In this document: positions 44,980 through 57,141 of the stretch, piece after piece
Layout: every line of letters begins with the position of its first letter
Numbering within the stretch: the stretch's first letter is position 1
Assembly (NCBI RefSeq): GCF_001984215.1
Contig: NZ_CP019420.1
Coordinates: 6,324,001 to 6,388,000, forward strand
From: Mycobacterium sp. MS1601
Lineage (GTDB): Bacteria > Actinomycetota > Actinomycetes > Mycobacteriales > Mycobacteriaceae
Length of the DNA: 64,000 bases
Direction: 5' to 3'
Notes under the pieces: model-generated
Databases searched by the model: none
What the model was told of the DNA's origin: nothing
Seen by the model: the letters and a program-made list of their open reading frames with translations, nothing else
Position numbers and translations under genes: made by a program

Positions 44980-47477
44980 CTGGCTTCCTCGACGGGCTTG
45001 GCAGGTGGCGGAGCGGGCAGCACTGCAAGCAGCCCGCGTTCCAACTGTTGGCGCAGCAAGCCGTCGGTGTCGGCGGCAGGCAGCACGATGCCGAACGCAT
45101 CCACCACCGAGGAACCCAAGGTGGTGACCTTCGCCCAGGCGATGTCCACGCCGGCACGCTCGAAGACGGCGGTGAGGCTGGCCAACAGGCCGGCGCGGTC
45201 GGTGGTTCGGATCTCGACCAACAGCTCGCGCTCGGAGCGCCCGTCGTGCCAGAGCAATCGCGGAGGTGCTGCCGGGGCATTGACGGGTACCGCGGCACGC
45301 ACTTCACCGGCGCGGCCACGGCCCGTTGTTCCGTCGGAGTCCTTCTGCTCCAGGGTGGCCACCACGTCGAGGTCGCCGTCGACCGCCAGGATCAGTTGCT
45401 GGCGAAGCAGTTCGGCGGCCGGCGGTGACCCGAAATGTGGCGACACCACGAAGGTGTTGATGGCTGAGCCGCCGTGGCTGTTGACCGACGCCGAATGCAC
45501 TCGCAGCGAGTTCAGCGCCAGCACCCCTGCGGCCTTCGACAACAGCCCGCGTCCGTCGGGCGCGATCATCGTGACGTTGTAGGTGTGCGCGCTCTCCCCC
45601 GCGGTCAGGTCGACGTGCACGCCCACCTCGGTGGCCAGTTCGAGGTAGCGCGGGTCGATCGGATCGGCGTGCGGCAACGGCTCTCCTGCCATCACCAGTC
45701 GGCAACGCCGCACCAGATCGCCGATCAACGACGCCTTCCAGTCTCCCCAGACTCCCGGTCCGGTGGCCAGTGAATCGGCTTCGGCCAGGGCGTGCAGCAG
45801 TTCCAGCAGGACGGTGTCGCCGCCGAGTGCGGTCACCACCGCGGCGATGGTGTCCGGGTTCTGCAGATCTTTGCGGGTGGCGGTCTCCGGCAGCAGCAGG
45901 TGATACCGCACGATGGCCGATAGTGTCTCGACGTCCGAAGGCCACAAACCCAACCGGGTGCCGATCTGGGTGGCCAGTTCAGCGCCGATGATGCTGTGGT
46001 CACCGCCGCGGCCCTTGCCGATGTCGTGCACCAGAGCGCCCAGCACCAGCAGGTCCGGCCGCGACACTCTGGTGGTGAAAACACTTGCCCGCGAGACGGT
46101 TTCCACCAGATGCCGGTCGACGGTCCAGATGTGTACGACGTCGCGGGGCGGCAGGTCGCGCACCGCACCCCATTCCGGGAACAGCCGGCCCCACAACCCG
46201 GTGCGGTCCAGCGCCTCCACGGTGGCCACCGCGGCGGGTCCGGCCGCCAGCAGCACCAGAAGGTCTTTGAGCGCAGGCCGCGGCCAGGGGGTGCGCAGTT
46301 CCGGCGCCGAGTCGGCCAGCCGCGACAGCGTGGACCCCGATATCGGCATACCGGTGGTGGCCGATGCCGCGGCCACCCGCAGGATCAACCCGGGATCACG
46401 CTCGGGGCGCGCGTCACGGGCCAGGATCACCTCGCCGTTGAACTCGATGACACCTTCGTCGAGAGGCCGCCGCACCGGCCGCCGCAATGCGGCGAAACCC
46501 CGGCGCGGCAGCGCGTTTCCGGCGGTGCGCAGTCCGGCGTCGACGTAGTAGCTGACGGTCCGGGCGGCATCGGAGAGCATGCGGGCCAGATCGAACCGGT
46601 CTCCGATGCGCAGCGCGGCACCGATCTCGTCGGCGTGCTGCGCCAGCAGTTGATCACGACCACGGCGGGAAGTGCGGTGCAGTTCGGTGCGGACGTTCAG
46701 CAGCGCCAGGTGCGCGCCGCCCAGCGATCCGGTGGGCGAGGCCAACGACTGGCTGGGGTACACGTCAGCCAGTTGGGCGATGGCCAGCGCGTTGAGTAGC
46801 TGGACGTCGCGCAGACCGCCGCGCCCGCATTTGAGGTCGGGTTCGGCGCGGTGGGCGATCTGGCCGCTGCGCTCCCACCGGGAATGGGTTTGTTCGACGA
46901 GTTCTTCGAAACGCGAGGCGATTCCCGTGCGCCACTGTCGGCGGGCTCCCCCGATGAGCAGTGACGACAGGGCGGGGTCACCGGCGATGTGGCGGGCTTC
47001 GAGCATGGCGAGGCCGGCCGAGATGTCCTCGCTGGCCACTTTCAGCGCCTCCGGCACGGTACGCACACTGTGGTCCAGACGAATGTTGGCGTCCCACAAC
47101 GGATACCAGAGGTGCTGAGCCACGTCGGCGACCATCTGCTCGGGCATGTTGTCGTGCACGAGCGTGAGATCGAGATCGGAGTAGGGCACCAGTTCCCCGC
47201 GGCCCAGCCCGCCGGTGGCCACGATGGCGAAACCACTTGTGGGGGTGATGCCGATTTCGGTGGCCTTGGTGGTGAGCCAGAATTCGTGCAGATCCAACAG
47301 GGCATCACGCAGCGCGGCCGAATCCAGTTGCCGCGTGCCGCCGTCCAGCAGTTGTTGGACAGCCTTTGCGAGGTCGTGAGCCGGCTTTGGCGGCTCGTTC
47401 AGGGCGGGCATAGACGAGCCCGCCGCCGGGGCTTCTTTGCGGGAAGCACCGGCGGCGGGGTCTGGAATCTGCTTCAT
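44976..47477 (-). CDS. glnD: PII uridylyltransferase / uridylyl-removing enzyme (GlnD)
   Basis: Senses glutamine and modifies PII; in actinobacteria it adenylylates GlnK/GlnB. The 833-residue protein has the nucleotidyltransferase motif [16 protein letters not shown], the HD hydrolase domain with [13 protein letters not shown] and two C-terminal ACT domains ([22 protein letters not shown] and [21 protein letters not shown]). The ATG at 47477 is a fair start, with a Pro/Ala-rich first 25 residues; an ATG at M23 is possible. It follows glnB and amtB on the same strand, as in M. tuberculosis. Confidence 0.96.
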   Translation of the reverse strand: MKQIPDPAAGASRKEAPAAGSSMPALNEPPKPAHDLAKAVQQLLDGGTRQLDSAALRDALLDLHEFWLTTKATEIGITPTSGFAIVATGGLGRGELVPYSDLDLTLVHDNMPEQMVADVAQHLWYPLWDANIRLDHSVRTVPEALKVASEDISAGLAMLEARHIAGDPALSSLLIGGARRQWRTGIASRFEELVEQTHSRWERSGQIAHRAEPDLKCGRGGLRDVQLLNALAIAQLADVYPSQSLASPTGSLGGAHLALLNVRTELHRTSRRGRDQLLAQHADEIGAALRIGDRFDLARMLSDAARTVSYYVDAGLRTAGNALPRRGFAALRRPVRRPLDEGVIEFNGEVILARDARPERDPGLILRVAAASATTGMPISGSTLSRLADSAPELRTPWPRPALKDLLVLLAAGPAAVATVEALDRTGLWGRLFPEWGAVRDLPPRDVVHIWTVDRHLVETVSRASVFTTRVSRPDLLVLGALVHDIGKGRGGDHSIIGAELATQIGTRLGLWPSDVETLSAIVRYHLLLPETATRKDLQNPDTIAAVVTALGGDTVLLELLHALAEADSLATGPGVWGDWKASLIGDLVRRCRLVMAGEPLPHADPIDPRYLELATEVGVHVDLTAGESAHTYNVTMIAPDGRGLLSKAAGVLALNSLRVHSASVNSHGGSAINTFVVSPHFGSPPAAELLRQQLILAVDGDLDVVATLEQKDSDGTTGRGRAGEVRAAVPVNAPAAPPRLLWHDGRSERELLVEIRTTDRAGLLASLTAVFERAGVDIAWAKVTTLGSSVVDAFGIVLPAADTDGLLRQQLERGLLAVLPAPPPAKPVEEAS

Positions 47478-47556
47478 CTCGTCCTTCGTGTTCCGTTACC
47501 GAAAAGCTCTCACTCGGTCCCGGGCCTGGAGAGGACTTTGGCGAAGTTGTTGCGGC

Positions 47557-47928
<372 letters not shown>

Positions 47929-49281
47929 TCAGGCGAGCTCGTAAGCCGTTTCGGCATGTTCGGTCTCATCGATACCAGTGTCCTCGTCCTCTTCGCTGAC
48001 GCGCCAGCCCATCGGCTTGACGATGAAGGCGATGATGGTGGTCATGATGGCGGTGAAGATCAGCGCCACCGCCGCGATGACGAACTGGACAACCAGTTGC
48101 TGGATACCGCCGCCGTAGAACAGTCCGGTCTCGGTGGCCAGCAGGCCGATGCCGACAGTGCCCCACAGGCCGGCGACCAGGTGCACGCCCACCACGTCGA
48201 GCGAATCGTCGTAACCGAACTTGTACTTCAGGCCGATGGCCAGCGCCGAGAGAATACCGGCAACCGCACCCAGGATCAGTGATCCGATGGGTGACAACGA
48301 ACCACAGGCCGGGGTGATGGCGACCAAGCCGGCAACGATACCCGAGGCGGCGCCGACGCTGGTGGCGTGGCCGTCACGAATGCGCTCAACCACAAGCCAG
48401 CCCAGCATGGCGGCGGCGGTGGCAGCGGTGGTGTTCACCCAGACCAGGCCGGCCACCATATCGGCAGCGCCCTCGGAGCCGACGTTGAAGCCGAACCAGC
48501 CGAACCACAGGATGGCCGCGCCGAGCATGACGAACGGGATGTTGTGCGGGCGGAAAGCGGTCTTGCCGAAGCCCTTCCGCTTGCCGAGCAGGATTGCCAG
48601 GACCAGGGCGGCCATACCGGCGTTGATGTGGACCACGGTGCCACCGGCGAAGTCGATGGGCGCCACGTTGGCCGAGCCTTCGTCGTCGACACCGAAGATC
48701 ATCGCCGCGATTCCGGAGTCGGAACCCGACAGCAGGCCGCCACCCCAAACCATGTGGGCCAGCGGGAAGTACACCAGCGTCACCCAGATGCCGCCGAACA
48801 CCAGCCAGGTGCCGAACTTCATCCGCTCGGCGACCGCGCCGCTGATCAGAGCGACGGTGATGACGGCGAACGTCAGCTGGAATGCCACCCAGACGATGGC
48901 GGGCACGGTGCCGAAACCGCCCAGCACGTAAGTGCTGACCCCGTCGACCTCGCGCGACTCGACCAGTTGGGTCAGGCCGAACAGCGAGAAGGGGTTGTCG
49001 AAGATACCCAGGATGTCGCTCTCACCGGTGTGGCCGGAGGAGAAGGACATCGAGTATCCCCACAGCACGTAGATGACGCTGACGACACCCATGGAGCCGA
49101 ACGACATCATCATCATGTTGAGGACGGACTTCTGGCGCGACAGGCCGCCGTAGAAGAACGCCAGGCCCGGGGTCATGAAGAGAACCAGGGCGGCAGAAGT
49201 GAGAACCCAGGCGGTGTCGCCGGCGCTCAGACCATCCGGCCCGAAGGGCAGAAAGGCTTCGTCGGGTAAGGCTAAGACCAC
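47929..49281 (-). CDS. amtB: Ammonium transporter
   Basis: A 450-residue channel of the Amt/Mep/Rh family that brings ammonium across the membrane. It has about 11 hydrophobic segments, with the family motifs FMTPGLAFFYGGLSRQKSVLNMMMM, the signature near DFAGGTVVHINAGMAALV and the paired pore histidines (VHI and VVGVHLVAG). The GTG at 49281 is preceded by AAGGAGG ten bases upstream. GlnB should block it at high nitrogen. Upstream lie GlnR-like boxes. Confidence 0.96.
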   Translation of the reverse strand: MVLALPDEAFLPFGPDGLSAGDTAWVLTSAALVLFMTPGLAFFYGGLSRQKSVLNMMMMSFGSMGVVSVIYVLWGYSMSFSSGHTGESDILGIFDNPFSLFGLTQLVESREVDGVSTYVLGGFGTVPAIVWVAFQLTFAVITVALISGAVAERMKFGTWLVFGGIWVTLVYFPLAHMVWGGGLLSGSDSGIAAMIFGVDDEGSANVAPIDFAGGTVVHINAGMAALVLAILLGKRKGFGKTAFRPHNIPFVMLGAAILWFGWFGFNVGSEGAADMVAGLVWVNTTAATAAAMLGWLVVERIRDGHATSVGAASGIVAGLVAITPACGSLSPIGSLILGAVAGILSALAIGLKYKFGYDDSLDVVGVHLVAGLWGTVGIGLLATETGLFYGGGIQQLVVQFVIAAVALIFTAIMTTIIAFIVKPMGWRVSEEDEDTGIDETEHAETAYELA

Positions 49282-49350
49282 TTTGTGTGAACCTCCTTGG
49301 AGAGTGCGCCGATTCCGGATCGGCCTCGCAGAGAAGGTTCTTTTGCCGTG

Positions 49351-49420
49351 GTTTCATCGGTGATTCTGTTGTGTTTCCGCCAAGTGAACGCACACGCCGT
49401 AAGCGTTACGCTCGTGTTTC
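49351..49420 (-). promoter_or_regulatory. Candidate GlnR boxes with 11-bp spacing upstream of amtB
   Basis: On the minus strand, GAAAC (49373-49377), GAATC (49362-49366) and GAAAC (49351-49355) are each 11 bases apart, and a second pair, GAAAC (49416-49420) with GTAAC (49405-49409), has the same spacing. The actinobacterial GlnR site is built from GTnAC and GAAAC half-sites separated by six bases, so these look like GlnR boxes 70-139 bases ahead of the amtB start. The half-site order is not the canonical one. Confidence 0.5.
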
Positions 49421-49483
49421 GACGTTGCCGGCCAGCGAAATTGACGCGAAAATGCGAGACTGTAAAGCTCGCAGCCCCGGTTT

Positions 49484-50845
49484 TCAGCCCAGCAGAGCGT
49501 TGACGAACGCCCCCGGCTCGAACGGTGCCAGATCGTCGGCACCCTCGCCCAGGCCCACCAGTTTCACCGGCACACCGAGTTCCTGCTGCACGCGGAAGAC
49601 GATGCCGCCCTTGGCTGTGCCGTCCAGCTTGGTCAGGACCACGCCGGTGATGTCGACGACGTCGGCAAACACCCGCGCCTGCGCCAGCCCGTTCTGTCCG
49701 ATGGTGGCGTCGAGCACCAGCAGCACCTCGTCGACAACCGCGCGCTTGCCGACCACCCTCTTGACCTTGCCGAGCTCGTCCATCAGACCGACCTTGTTGT
49801 GCAGCCGGCCGGCGGTGTCGATGACCACGACGTCGGCGCCACGCTCGATCCCCTTGTCCACCGCGTCGAAGGCCACCGACGCGGGGTCGGCACCCTCGGG
49901 CCCGCGCACCACCTCGGCGCCCACCCGCGACGCCCAGGTCTGCAGCTGATCGGCGGCCGCCGCACGGAAGGTGTCGGCGGCGCCGAGCACCACGCGGCGG
50001 CCGTCGGCGACCAGCACCCGGGCCAGCTTGCCCACGGTGGTGGTCTTACCGGTGCCGTTGACGCCCACGACCAGCAGCACCGAGGGCGCGTCGGCGTGGG
50101 GCAGGGCTTTGATCGAGCGGTCGAATTCGGGGTGCAGCTCGGCGATCAGCGCGTCGCGCAGCACCTGGCGGGCATCGGCGTCGGTACGCACCGCCGACGA
50201 GGCGAGCTTGGCCCGCAGGGTCTCCATCACCGCGGCCGTGACCACTGGACCCAGGTCGGCGATCAGCAAGGTGTCCTCGACCTCCTCCCACGAGTCCTCG
50301 TCCAGGTCGCCGCCGCCCAACAGCCCCAGGACGCTGCGGCCGAGGGCGTTCTGAGACTTGGCCAACCTGCCGCGCAGGCGTTCGAGGCGGCCGTCGACAG
50401 GCGCGATGGTGTCCAGTACGGGAGCCCGTTCGGGCTCCGGTTCCGGCACGGACTCCGATTCCGGCACCGGCTCCGGTTCGGGCGCAGGTGCAGGCTCTTC
50501 CAGCGATTCGGCTGGCGTTATGGTGCCCGGTTCGGGAAGCTGTACGTCGGCGATCGATCGCTTGGGAGCGTCTCGCGGGACCGTGGCATCGTCCCCGACC
50601 GTGGGTAACCCGTCGGTGTCGATCCGTTCGGCGGGCCGAACCTGCTCCGGAGCAGGTGGGGCCGACTGACTGAACGTGATCCCCGATGTGGCGGTGTAAC
50701 CACCCGACCGGTCGACCTGCTCAGTGGTGTCCGGAGCCGCCGACAAACTGATGCGCCGCCGTCGATAGCGCACCAGCCCGACAACTAGCGCAGTGACGAG
50801 CAGAACGGCGATGACCGCGAGTGCGATCCACAGACCTTCAGACAC
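49484..50845 (-). CDS. ftsY: Signal recognition particle receptor FtsY
   Basis: Docks Ffh-ribosome complexes at the membrane. The 453-residue protein begins with a membrane helix ([21 protein letters not shown]), has an acidic A domain of about 90 residues with repeated Glu/Pro motifs ([23 protein letters not shown]), and then the NG domain with [24 protein letters not shown] and [10 protein letters not shown]. Ffh is encoded about 11 kb away. The ATG is at 50845, divergent from the isomerase gene. Confidence 0.97.
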   Translation of the reverse strand: MSEGLWIALAVIAVLLVTALVVGLVRYRRRRISLSAAPDTTEQVDRSGGYTATSGITFSQSAPPAPEQVRPAERIDTDGLPTVGDDATVPRDAPKRSIADVQLPEPGTITPAESLEEPAPAPEPEPVPESESVPEPEPERAPVLDTIAPVDGRLERLRGRLAKSQNALGRSVLGLLGGGDLDEDSWEEVEDTLLIADLGPVVTAAVMETLRAKLASSAVRTDADARQVLRDALIAELHPEFDRSIKALPHADAPSVLLVVGVNGTGKTTTVGKLARVLVADGRRVVLGAADTFRAAAADQLQTWASRVGAEVVRGPEGADPASVAFDAVDKGIERGADVVVIDTAGRLHNKVGLMDELGKVKRVVGKRAVVDEVLLVLDATIGQNGLAQARVFADVVDITGVVLTKLDGTAKGGIVFRVQQELGVPVKLVGLGEGADDLAPFEPGAFVNALLG

Positions 50846-50873
50846 CAGGTCATTGTCCCAAAGCGGGTATCAC

Positions 50874-51902
50874 GTGACGATGCCGCCCGAGCAACCCAGC
50901 GTCCGCAAGTTGCGCCACATCGACGCCTGCCTCACCGGTGCCGTGGAGTACACCGAGGTGACCACCGGTTTTGAACGGTACCGGCTGCCCTACAACGCGC
51001 TCACCCAGACCAGCCTGTGCACGGTGAAGTTGGAGGCCGTGTTCCTCGAGGCACCGTTGAGCGCACCGCTGCTCGTCGGCGCCATGACCGGCGGAGCCGA
51101 ACTGTCGCAGACCGTCAACCGCAACCTGGCCGCGGCCGCGCAGCAGTGCGGGGTGGGCATGATGCTGGGCTCGCAGCGGATCATGATCGACGACGAGGCC
51201 GCCGCGGCCAGTTTCGACGTCCGCGACGTGGCACCCGACGTTCTGCTGATCGGCAACATCGGGCTGGCTCAGCTGCGTCCTGCGATGGTGCCGTACCTGT
51301 CCAAGGCGATGGCCCGGGTGGGCGCGGACGCCCTGGCGGTGCACACCAACCCGTTGCAGGAGGCCCTTCAGGCCGGCGGCGACACCGATTTCACGGGGTC
51401 GCTGCCACACCTGCTGGACTTGATCGCATCGTTCGAGTATCCGGTGCTGGTCAAAGAGGTGGGCCACGGTATCGGCGGACGTGCCGCCAGGATGTTGCGC
51501 GGCAGCCGGATCGCCGCTGTCGACGTGGCGGGCGCCGGTGGGACGTCCTGGGCCAGGGTCGAGCAGCTGGTTCGTTACGGCGAGATCCGATACCCGGCGC
51601 TGGCCGAGTGGGGGGTACCCACGGCCGACGCGCTTCTCGAGGTGCAGCACGAGCTGCCCGGGGTCCCGGTGATCGCTTCGGGCGGTATCCGTACCGGCAT
51701 GGACGCTGCCAAGGCCTTGGCCATGGGAGCCAGCGCGGTGGCCGTCGCGCGACCCCTGCTGGCACCCGCGGTGCAGTCGGTGGACGCGGTGGTCGACTGG
51801 CTGGGCCGGTTCATCGAGGAACTGCGCGTGTGCCTGCACGGCTGCGGCGCCGCCACGGTGGCCGAGTTGCGCCAGGTGGGCGTCAGCCCGATCCCGTCTT
51901 GA
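50874..51902 (+). CDS. fni: Type 2 isopentenyl-diphosphate delta-isomerase
   Basis: Interconverts IPP and DMAPP using reduced FMN. The 342-residue TIM-barrel protein has the family's N-terminal [15 protein letters not shown], the MTGGAE loop, the LGSQRIM motif, [24 protein letters not shown] and GAGGTSWA, with a phosphate-binding [21 protein letters not shown]. The start is GTG 50874 or ATG 50880. It is unrelated in sequence to the type 1 Idi. It occupies the gap between ftsY and smc, where I know of no such gene in M. tuberculosis. Its end overlaps the smc end by 20 bases. Confidence 0.92.
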   Translation: MTMPPEQPSVRKLRHIDACLTGAVEYTEVTTGFERYRLPYNALTQTSLCTVKLEAVFLEAPLSAPLLVGAMTGGAELSQTVNRNLAAAAQQCGVGMMLGSQRIMIDDEAAAASFDVRDVAPDVLLIGNIGLAQLRPAMVPYLSKAMARVGADALAVHTNPLQEALQAGGDTDFTGSLPHLLDLIASFEYPVLVKEVGHGIGGRAARMLRGSRIAAVDVAGAGGTSWARVEQLVRYGEIRYPALAEWGVPTADALLEVQHELPGVPVIASGGIRTGMDAAKALAMGASAVAVARPLLAPAVQSVDAVVDWLGRFIEELRVCLHGCGAATVAELRQVGVSPIPS

Positions 51903-54900
51903 CCAGCTCCTGGCCACGCATCCGCTGCGAGATCACCTGGGTGATGCCGTCGCCTTTCATGGTGACGCCGTAGAGCGCGTCGGCGATCTCCATCGTGGGC
52001 TTCTGATGGGTGATGACGATCAGCTGCGACTTCTCCCGCAATTGCTCGAACAAGCCGAGCAACCGACGCAGGTTCACGTCGTCGAGGGCGGCCTCCACCT
52101 CGTCCATGACGTAGAACGGCGAGGGCCGGGCCCGGAAGATCGCCACCAGCATCGCCACCGCGGTCAGTGATTTCTCACCGCCGGACAGCAGCGACAGCCG
52201 TTTGACCTTCTTGCCCGGCGGACGCGCCTCCACCTCGACACCCGTGGTCAACATGTCGCTGGGATCGGTGAGCAGCAGACGCCCTTCGCCGCCGGGGAAC
52301 AGCGAAGCGAACACCTGCTCGAACTCGCGCTCGACATCGGCGTAGGCCTCGGTGAACACCTGCAGGATCCGGCTGTCCACCTCCTCCACCACGTCCAGGA
52401 GGTCTTTGCGGGCGGCCTTGACATCCTCGAGTTGGGTGGACAGGAAGTTGTAGCGCTCTTCCAGCGCCGCGAACTCCTCGAGCGCCAGTGGGTTCACCCG
52501 GCCGAGCTCGCGCAGTTCCTTCTCGGCGCGTTTGGCACGGCGTTCCTGGGCGTCCCGGTCATACGGCATGGGTGCGGGCATGGTGACCTGCTCACCGCGC
52601 TCGCGGGCCTGCTCGTACTCGGCCATCTCCAGCTCAGATGGCGGCAGACCGGTGTGCGGCCCGTATTCGGCCACCAGATCGCTTGGCGCCATGCCGAATT
52701 GTTCGAGCACCGACTGTTCCAGCTGTTCGACGCGCAGGGCCGCCTGCGCCTTGGCCACCTCGTCGCGGTGCAGCGAGTCGGTCAGGGCGGTGATCCGGTT
52801 CTTCAGCGCCTCCACCTCGTCGCGGGCTGCGGCCATCGCGGCGGCACGCTGCTGGCGTTCGGTGGACAACTGGTCGCGGGTGCGTGAGGCCACCGTCACC
52901 ACCGCGGCCAGCCGCTGTGCCAGCGTCCGGCCCGACTCACCGACAGCCGCGGCGATCGTGGCCGCATGCTCGCGGGCGGCGCGCGCCCGCTGCGCCCGCA
53001 CCCGCGCCTCGCGCTCGGACGCCGCGGCACGGCGCAACGAATCTGCCCGGCCACGAACGGCATTCGCGCGCTCCTCGGCGGTGCGCACCGCCAGCCTGGC
53101 CTCCACCTCGGCGGCGCGCACGGTCTCCACCACCGCGGTCAGACGCTCCCGGTCGACGGGCTCATCTGTCGGCGACACCGAGATGTCCTGAGCGGCGTGC
53201 AGCCGCTCCTCCAATTCGGTGAGCTCGGTGACGGTCTGCGCCCGGCTGCTCTCCAGCTCTTCGCGTTGTTTGATCTGGCGGTGCCAGTCGTTCTCGGCGT
53301 TGCGGGCCTCGACACCGAGGCGGCCCAGCTGTTCATAGATCTGCGAGATCGCCGCATCGGATTCGTTGAGGGCGGCCAGGGCTTGCTCGGCAGCGTCCTG
53401 TCGCGCGGTCTGCTCGGCGGTGGCACCAGCCAGAGCCGCCGTCAGTTCAGCGACTTGCGTTTCGGCAGTAGCCAATTCATTGCGCGCTTTGTCGATTTCC
53501 GAGGCGATCTCCAGCGTGCTGGGTTTGCGATCCGATCCACCGGTCACCCAGCCCTGGCCCACCAGATCGCCGTCACGGGTCACCGCGCGCAGGTCACCGT
53601 TGCGCGACACGACGTCCAGTGCGGCGCCCAGGTCCTCGACCACCACCACCCCGGTCAGCAACGCCGTCAGCGCGCCCCGCAGTCGAGTGGGCAGGTCGAC
53701 CAGTTCCAGCGCCCACCGCGCCCCTGCGGGCAACTCCACCACCGGTCGGCCGTTGTGCTCGGGCCAGTCCCCCACCACGATCGCCGCCCGACCTCCGTCG
53801 GCCTCCTTCAGCGCCGCCACCGCGGAGCGAGCAGCGTCGAAATCCTCGGCCGCCAAGGCGTCCGCCGCGGCGCCGAGCACCGTCGCGAGTGCCACCTCAT
53901 AGCCTGTGTGCACCTTCATCAGGTTGGCAACGGATCCCAAAAGTCCTGTACCACTGCGGTTTTCCACCAACCAGGCAGCACCGTCGCGACGCTCCAGCCC
54001 GACGGCCAGCGCGTCGATCCTGGATCGCAACGAGACCACCTGACGTTCGGCGGCGCGTTCGGCGGCCTGCAGCTCGGCCACCCGTTCGTCAGCCAACCGC
54101 AGCGCCGTGACAGTCCGGTCGTGTTGGTCGTCGAGGCCCACCTCGCTCTGATCCAGTTCACCGACGCGGCCCTGCACCGTCTCGAACTCGGCCTGAGCCT
54201 GCTGGAAACGCTGCCCGGCTTGCTCGATGCCCTCGGTCAGCCGGGCCACCCGCTCGTCGGTGGATTCGACCCGGGCCCGCATGGTCTCCACCTGACCGGC
54301 CAACCGCGCCAGCCCTTCGCGGCGGTCGGCTTCGGCCCGAACCGCGGCCAGATGAGCACGCTCGGCGTCCGCGGCAGCCGATTCGGCTTCGGAGAGTTCT
54401 TCACGAGCGGCTTCCAGGCGCGCCCTGGTCTCGGCCAACTCGGCGAGCAACTGCTGCTCCAACTCGGCGACCTCGTCGGCCTGGGCGTCCAGCTCGTCGG
54501 GATCCTGCCCACCGCCGTGCACCGGCTCGGCTTCCAGCAGCTGGGTGCGCTCGGTGGCGATCCGCACCGTCGCGCTGACCCGCTCGGCGAGCGCGGAGAG
54601 CCGGAACCAGGTCTGCTGGGCGCGCTCAGCCCGTTCGGTCAGCGTTGCGACGGCCGTCTCGTGCTCGGTGAGCTCGTCGGTGGCAACCGCCAGCCGCTCG
54701 GTGGTCTCCTCGTGCTCGCGGCGCAGCGTGGCCTCGGTGCCGCCCACCCCGTCGAACTCCGCTTGGCGGCGCACCAGGTCGTCGGCGGCCAGTCGCAGCC
54801 GGGCATCACGCAGATCAGCCTGGATGGTCTGCGCCCGGCGCGCCATCTCGGCCTGGCGACCCAGCGGTTTGAGCTGGCGACGCAGTTCGGTGGTGAGGTC

Positions 54901-55476
54901 GGTCAGGCGCGCCAGGTTGGCGGCCATGGCGTCGAGCTTGCGTACCGCCTTCTCTTTGCGCTTGCGGTGCTTGAGGACGCCCGCGGCTTCCTCGATGAAG
55001 GCGCGCCGGTCCTCGGGCCGCGACTCCAGGATCTGCGAGAGCCGGCCCTGACCGACGATGACGTGCATCTCGCGGCCGATCCCGGAGTCGGACAACAATT
55101 CCTGGACGTCCATCAGCCGGCAACTGCTGCCGTTGATCTCGTACTCCCCGGCGCCGTCGCGGAACATCCGGCGGGTGATCGACACCTCGGAGTACTCGAT
55201 GGGCAGCGCGTTATCGGAGTTGTCGATGGTCAGGGTGACCTCGGCGCGACCCAGCGGCGCCCGAGTGGACGTGCCGGCGAAGATGACGTCTTCCATCTTG
55301 CCGCCGCGCAGGGTCTTGGCGCCCTGCTCCCCCATCACCCAGGTCAGCGCGTCGACAACGTTGGATTTGCCGGACCCGTTGGGCCCGACCACGCAGGTGA
55401 TGCCGGGTTCCAGACGCAGAGTCGTCGGCGACGCGAAGGACTTGAAGCCCTTCAACGTCAGACTCTTCAGGTGCAT
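51883..55476 (-). CDS. smc: Chromosome segregation SMC protein
   Basis: The 1197-residue condensin ATPase that organises the chromosome. Walker A is GPNGSGKS (31-38); two long coiled-coil arms (about 165-500 and 680-1010) flank the hinge, and the C-terminal head has [15 protein letters not shown], Walker [11 protein letters not shown] and the H-loop in ITHQKP. Its length is typical for actinobacteria. It heads the smc-acyP-osmC-fpg-rnc neighbourhood, where in M. tuberculosis the same order occurs; the ATG is at 55476. Confidence 0.97.
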   Translation of the reverse strand: MHLKSLTLKGFKSFASPTTLRLEPGITCVVGPNGSGKSNVVDALTWVMGEQGAKTLRGGKMEDVIFAGTSTRAPLGRAEVTLTIDNSDNALPIEYSEVSITRRMFRDGAGEYEINGSSCRLMDVQELLSDSGIGREMHVIVGQGRLSQILESRPEDRRAFIEEAAGVLKHRKRKEKAVRKLDAMAANLARLTDLTTELRRQLKPLGRQAEMARRAQTIQADLRDARLRLAADDLVRRQAEFDGVGGTEATLRREHEETTERLAVATDELTEHETAVATLTERAERAQQTWFRLSALAERVSATVRIATERTQLLEAEPVHGGGQDPDELDAQADEVAELEQQLLAELAETRARLEAAREELSEAESAAADAERAHLAAVRAEADRREGLARLAGQVETMRARVESTDERVARLTEGIEQAGQRFQQAQAEFETVQGRVGELDQSEVGLDDQHDRTVTALRLADERVAELQAAERAAERQVVSLRSRIDALAVGLERRDGAAWLVENRSGTGLLGSVANLMKVHTGYEVALATVLGAAADALAAEDFDAARSAVAALKEADGGRAAIVVGDWPEHNGRPVVELPAGARWALELVDLPTRLRGALTALLTGVVVVEDLGAALDVVSRNGDLRAVTRDGDLVGQGWVTGGSDRKPSTLEIASEIDKARNELATAETQVAELTAALAGATAEQTARQDAAEQALAALNESDAAISQIYEQLGRLGVEARNAENDWHRQIKQREELESSRAQTVTELTELEERLHAAQDISVSPTDEPVDRERLTAVVETVRAAEVEARLAVRTAEERANAVRGRADSLRRAAASEREARVRAQRARAAREHAATIAAAVGESGRTLAQRLAAVVTVASRTRDQLSTERQQRAAAMAAARDEVEALKNRITALTDSLHRDEVAKAQAALRVEQLEQSVLEQFGMAPSDLVAEYGPHTGLPPSELEMAEYEQARERGEQVTMPAPMPYDRDAQERRAKRAEKELRELGRVNPLALEEFAALEERYNFLSTQLEDVKAARKDLLDVVEEVDSRILQVFTEAYADVEREFEQVFASLFPGGEGRLLLTDPSDMLTTGVEVEARPPGKKVKRLSLLSGGEKSLTAVAMLVAIFRARPSPFYVMDEVEAALDDVNLRRLLGLFEQLREKSQLIVITHQKPTMEIADALYGVTMKGDGITQVISQRMRGQELVKTGSG

Positions 55477-55551
55477 GGCGTGCCAGATTACCTCTAGTCC
55501 GGTCGACGAGCTTCAGGCACGAGAGGGACAGCGGGCCGGACTACAGAGGCC

Positions 55552-55842
55552 TCAGCGTTCGCTGAAGCCCCGGATCAGCTCACCTGGCGCCGACCAGTCG
55601 GCCACCACGGTGTCCACCCGGCCGGGCGTGTGGTCACCGCGCAGCAGTGCCAGCAATCGTTCCGCGGCGGCTCGGGGGCCCTGGGCCACCACCAGCACGC
55701 GGCCGTCGTCCTGGTTCTTGGCGTAGCCCGTCAGCCCCAGCTCCAGCGCACGCGACCGCGTCCACCAGCGAAAACCCACCCCCTGGACGTGGCCGTGCAC
55801 CCAGGCGGTCAACCGGACGTCGGTGGTGTCGTCGGAAGTCAT
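55552..55842 (-). CDS. acyP: Acylphosphatase
   Basis: A 96-residue enzyme that hydrolyses carboxyl-phosphate bonds such as acetyl phosphate. The active-site Arg is in [14 protein letters not shown] and the catalytic Asn in [12 protein letters not shown]. The ATG at 55842 overlaps the osmC-like stop (ATGA), and smc follows about 75 bases downstream. Confidence 0.95.
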   Translation of the reverse strand: MTSDDTTDVRLTAWVHGHVQGVGFRWWTRSRALELGLTGYAKNQDDGRVLVVAQGPRAAAERLLALLRGDHTPGRVDTVVADWSAPGELIRGFSER

Positions 55843-56252
55843 GGCCTCTTGTCGGCGATCTCGAAGGTGACCTCGGTCCCGGATTTCAGCGTGCGGCCCA
55901 CGGTGCACACCTGGTCGATGGCTCGGTTGACCACGGTGCGCACCCGCTCGGCTTCGGCCTCCGACAGCCCGGACAGGTCGATCTCGAGCACCTCCTGCAG
56001 CAGCGGGTAGCGCTCCTGCTCGCGATCCGGCGGCCCCGACACCTTGATGGTGGCCTGGTAGTCGTCACCGAGACGACGCGCCAGCGGAACGTCGCTGGAC
56101 ATCCCACTGCACGCGGCCAGCGCGATCTTGAGCAACTCGCCGGGGGTGAAGACGCCGTCGACGTCCTCGGAGCCGATCAGCACCTCCGCTCCGCGCGAGC
56201 TCTTACCCGTGTAGCGCCGGCCACCCGTGCGCTCCACCCACAGTTCGGTCAT
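55839..56252 (-). CDS. OsmC-family protein
   Basis: A 137-residue member of the OsmC/Ohr family. A single Cys is seen in [10 protein letters not shown] where the second redox Cys of OsmC is usual; the first of the peroxidase pair is not evident, so peroxidase activity is uncertain. It begins [21 protein letters not shown] and ends in a [10 protein letters not shown] strand. ATGA overlap with acyP shows co-translation. Confidence 0.92.
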   Translation of the reverse strand: MTELWVERTGGRRYTGKSSRGAEVLIGSEDVDGVFTPGELLKIALAACSGMSSDVPLARRLGDDYQATIKVSGPPDREQERYPLLQEVLEIDLSGLSEAEAERVRTVVNRAIDQVCTVGRTLKSGTEVTFEIADKRP

Positions 56253-56292
56253 GTGTGTCTCTTTTCTCGTCGACGCAGATCCGGTACCGACC

Positions 56293-57141
56293 TCAACCAC
56301 GAGGACGCGGCTGGCATTTCGGGCAGTAGAACGACGACCGGTTCATGAACTTGTCCCGGCGCATCACCGCCCCGCAGCGACGACAGGGTTGCCCTTCGCG
56401 GCCGTAGGCGTCCAGGGAGCGGTCGAAGTAGCCCGATTCGCCGTTGACGTTGACGTAGAGCGAGTCGAACGAAGTGCCTCCCTGGCCCAGCGCGTCACGC
56501 ATGACATCGCCTGCGTGGTCGAGGATGCGCGCCAACGTCGGCTTGGTCAGCGTCTCGGCGATGCGAGCGCCGTTGACTCTCGACCGCCACAGCGCCTCGT
56601 CGGCGTAGATGTTGCCGATGCCCGAGACCACTGTCTGGTCCAGCAGCTGGCGTTTGATCTCAGAGTGCTTGCCGCGCAGCACTTTCACCACAGCATCACG
56701 GTCGAACCGCGGATCCAGCGGATCACGGGCGATGTGGGCGACCACGTCGGGCACCTCGGTGCCGTCGACGGTGGTGAGCTCGGTCAGCATCCAGCCACCG
56801 AAGGTGCGCTGGTCGACGAAACTCAAAGCGGTGCCGTCGTCCAGCAGTGCGGCGATGCGCAGATGCTCGGCGCGACGGACCGGCCCCAGCAGCATCTGCC
56901 CGCTCATACCGAGGTGCACCACCAGCGCTTCTCCGCTGCCGAGCGTGAGCCACAGGTACTTGCCGCGCCTGCCGGTTCCGGTGATCTGGTTGTCCAGCAG
57001 GCGCGCGGTCAGATCCGCGGGGCCCGCCTCGTGCCTGCGCACCGCGCGGGGATGATGCACCCGAACGGCGGTGATGGCCTTGCCTGCGACGTGTGCCTGC
57101 AACCCTCGCCGGACCACCTCGACTTCGGGGAGTTCAGGCAT
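56293..57141 (-). CDS. fpg: Formamidopyrimidine-DNA glycosylase
   Basis: Removes 8-oxoguanine and formamidopyrimidines from DNA with a beta,delta-lyase. The 282 residues start [14 protein letters not shown], so the catalytic Pro (after Met removal), Glu and Glu are in place; Lys near 57-61 (GRRGKYLW), the H2TH helix ([17 protein letters not shown]) and the zinc finger with CRRCG and FYCPKC at the C terminus are visible. The ATG at 57141 lies eight bases inside the rnc gene end. Confidence 0.97.
   Translation of the reverse strand: MPELPEVEVVRRGLQAHVAGKAITAVRVHHPRAVRRHEAGPADLTARLLDNQITGTGRRGKYLWLTLGSGEALVVHLGMSGQMLLGPVRRAEHLRIAALLDDGTALSFVDQRTFGGWMLTELTTVDGTEVPDVVAHIARDPLDPRFDRDAVVKVLRGKHSEIKRQLLDQTVVSGIGNIYADEALWRSRVNGARIAETLTKPTLARILDHAGDVMRDALGQGGTSFDSLYVNVNGESGYFDRSLDAYGREGQPCRRCGAVMRRDKFMNRSSFYCPKCQPRPRG

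Noticed and set aside
50388..50510. Repeated Glu/Pro codons as a tandem repeat or regulatory array
   Set aside because: They encode the acidic A domain of FtsY, in which such low-complexity sequence is normal.
52966..55497. An open plus-strand frame of over 800 codons opposite smc
   Set aside because: It is the mirror of smc in GC-rich DNA; the minus strand has all SMC motifs while this frame has low-complexity Gly/His/Leu-rich sequence.
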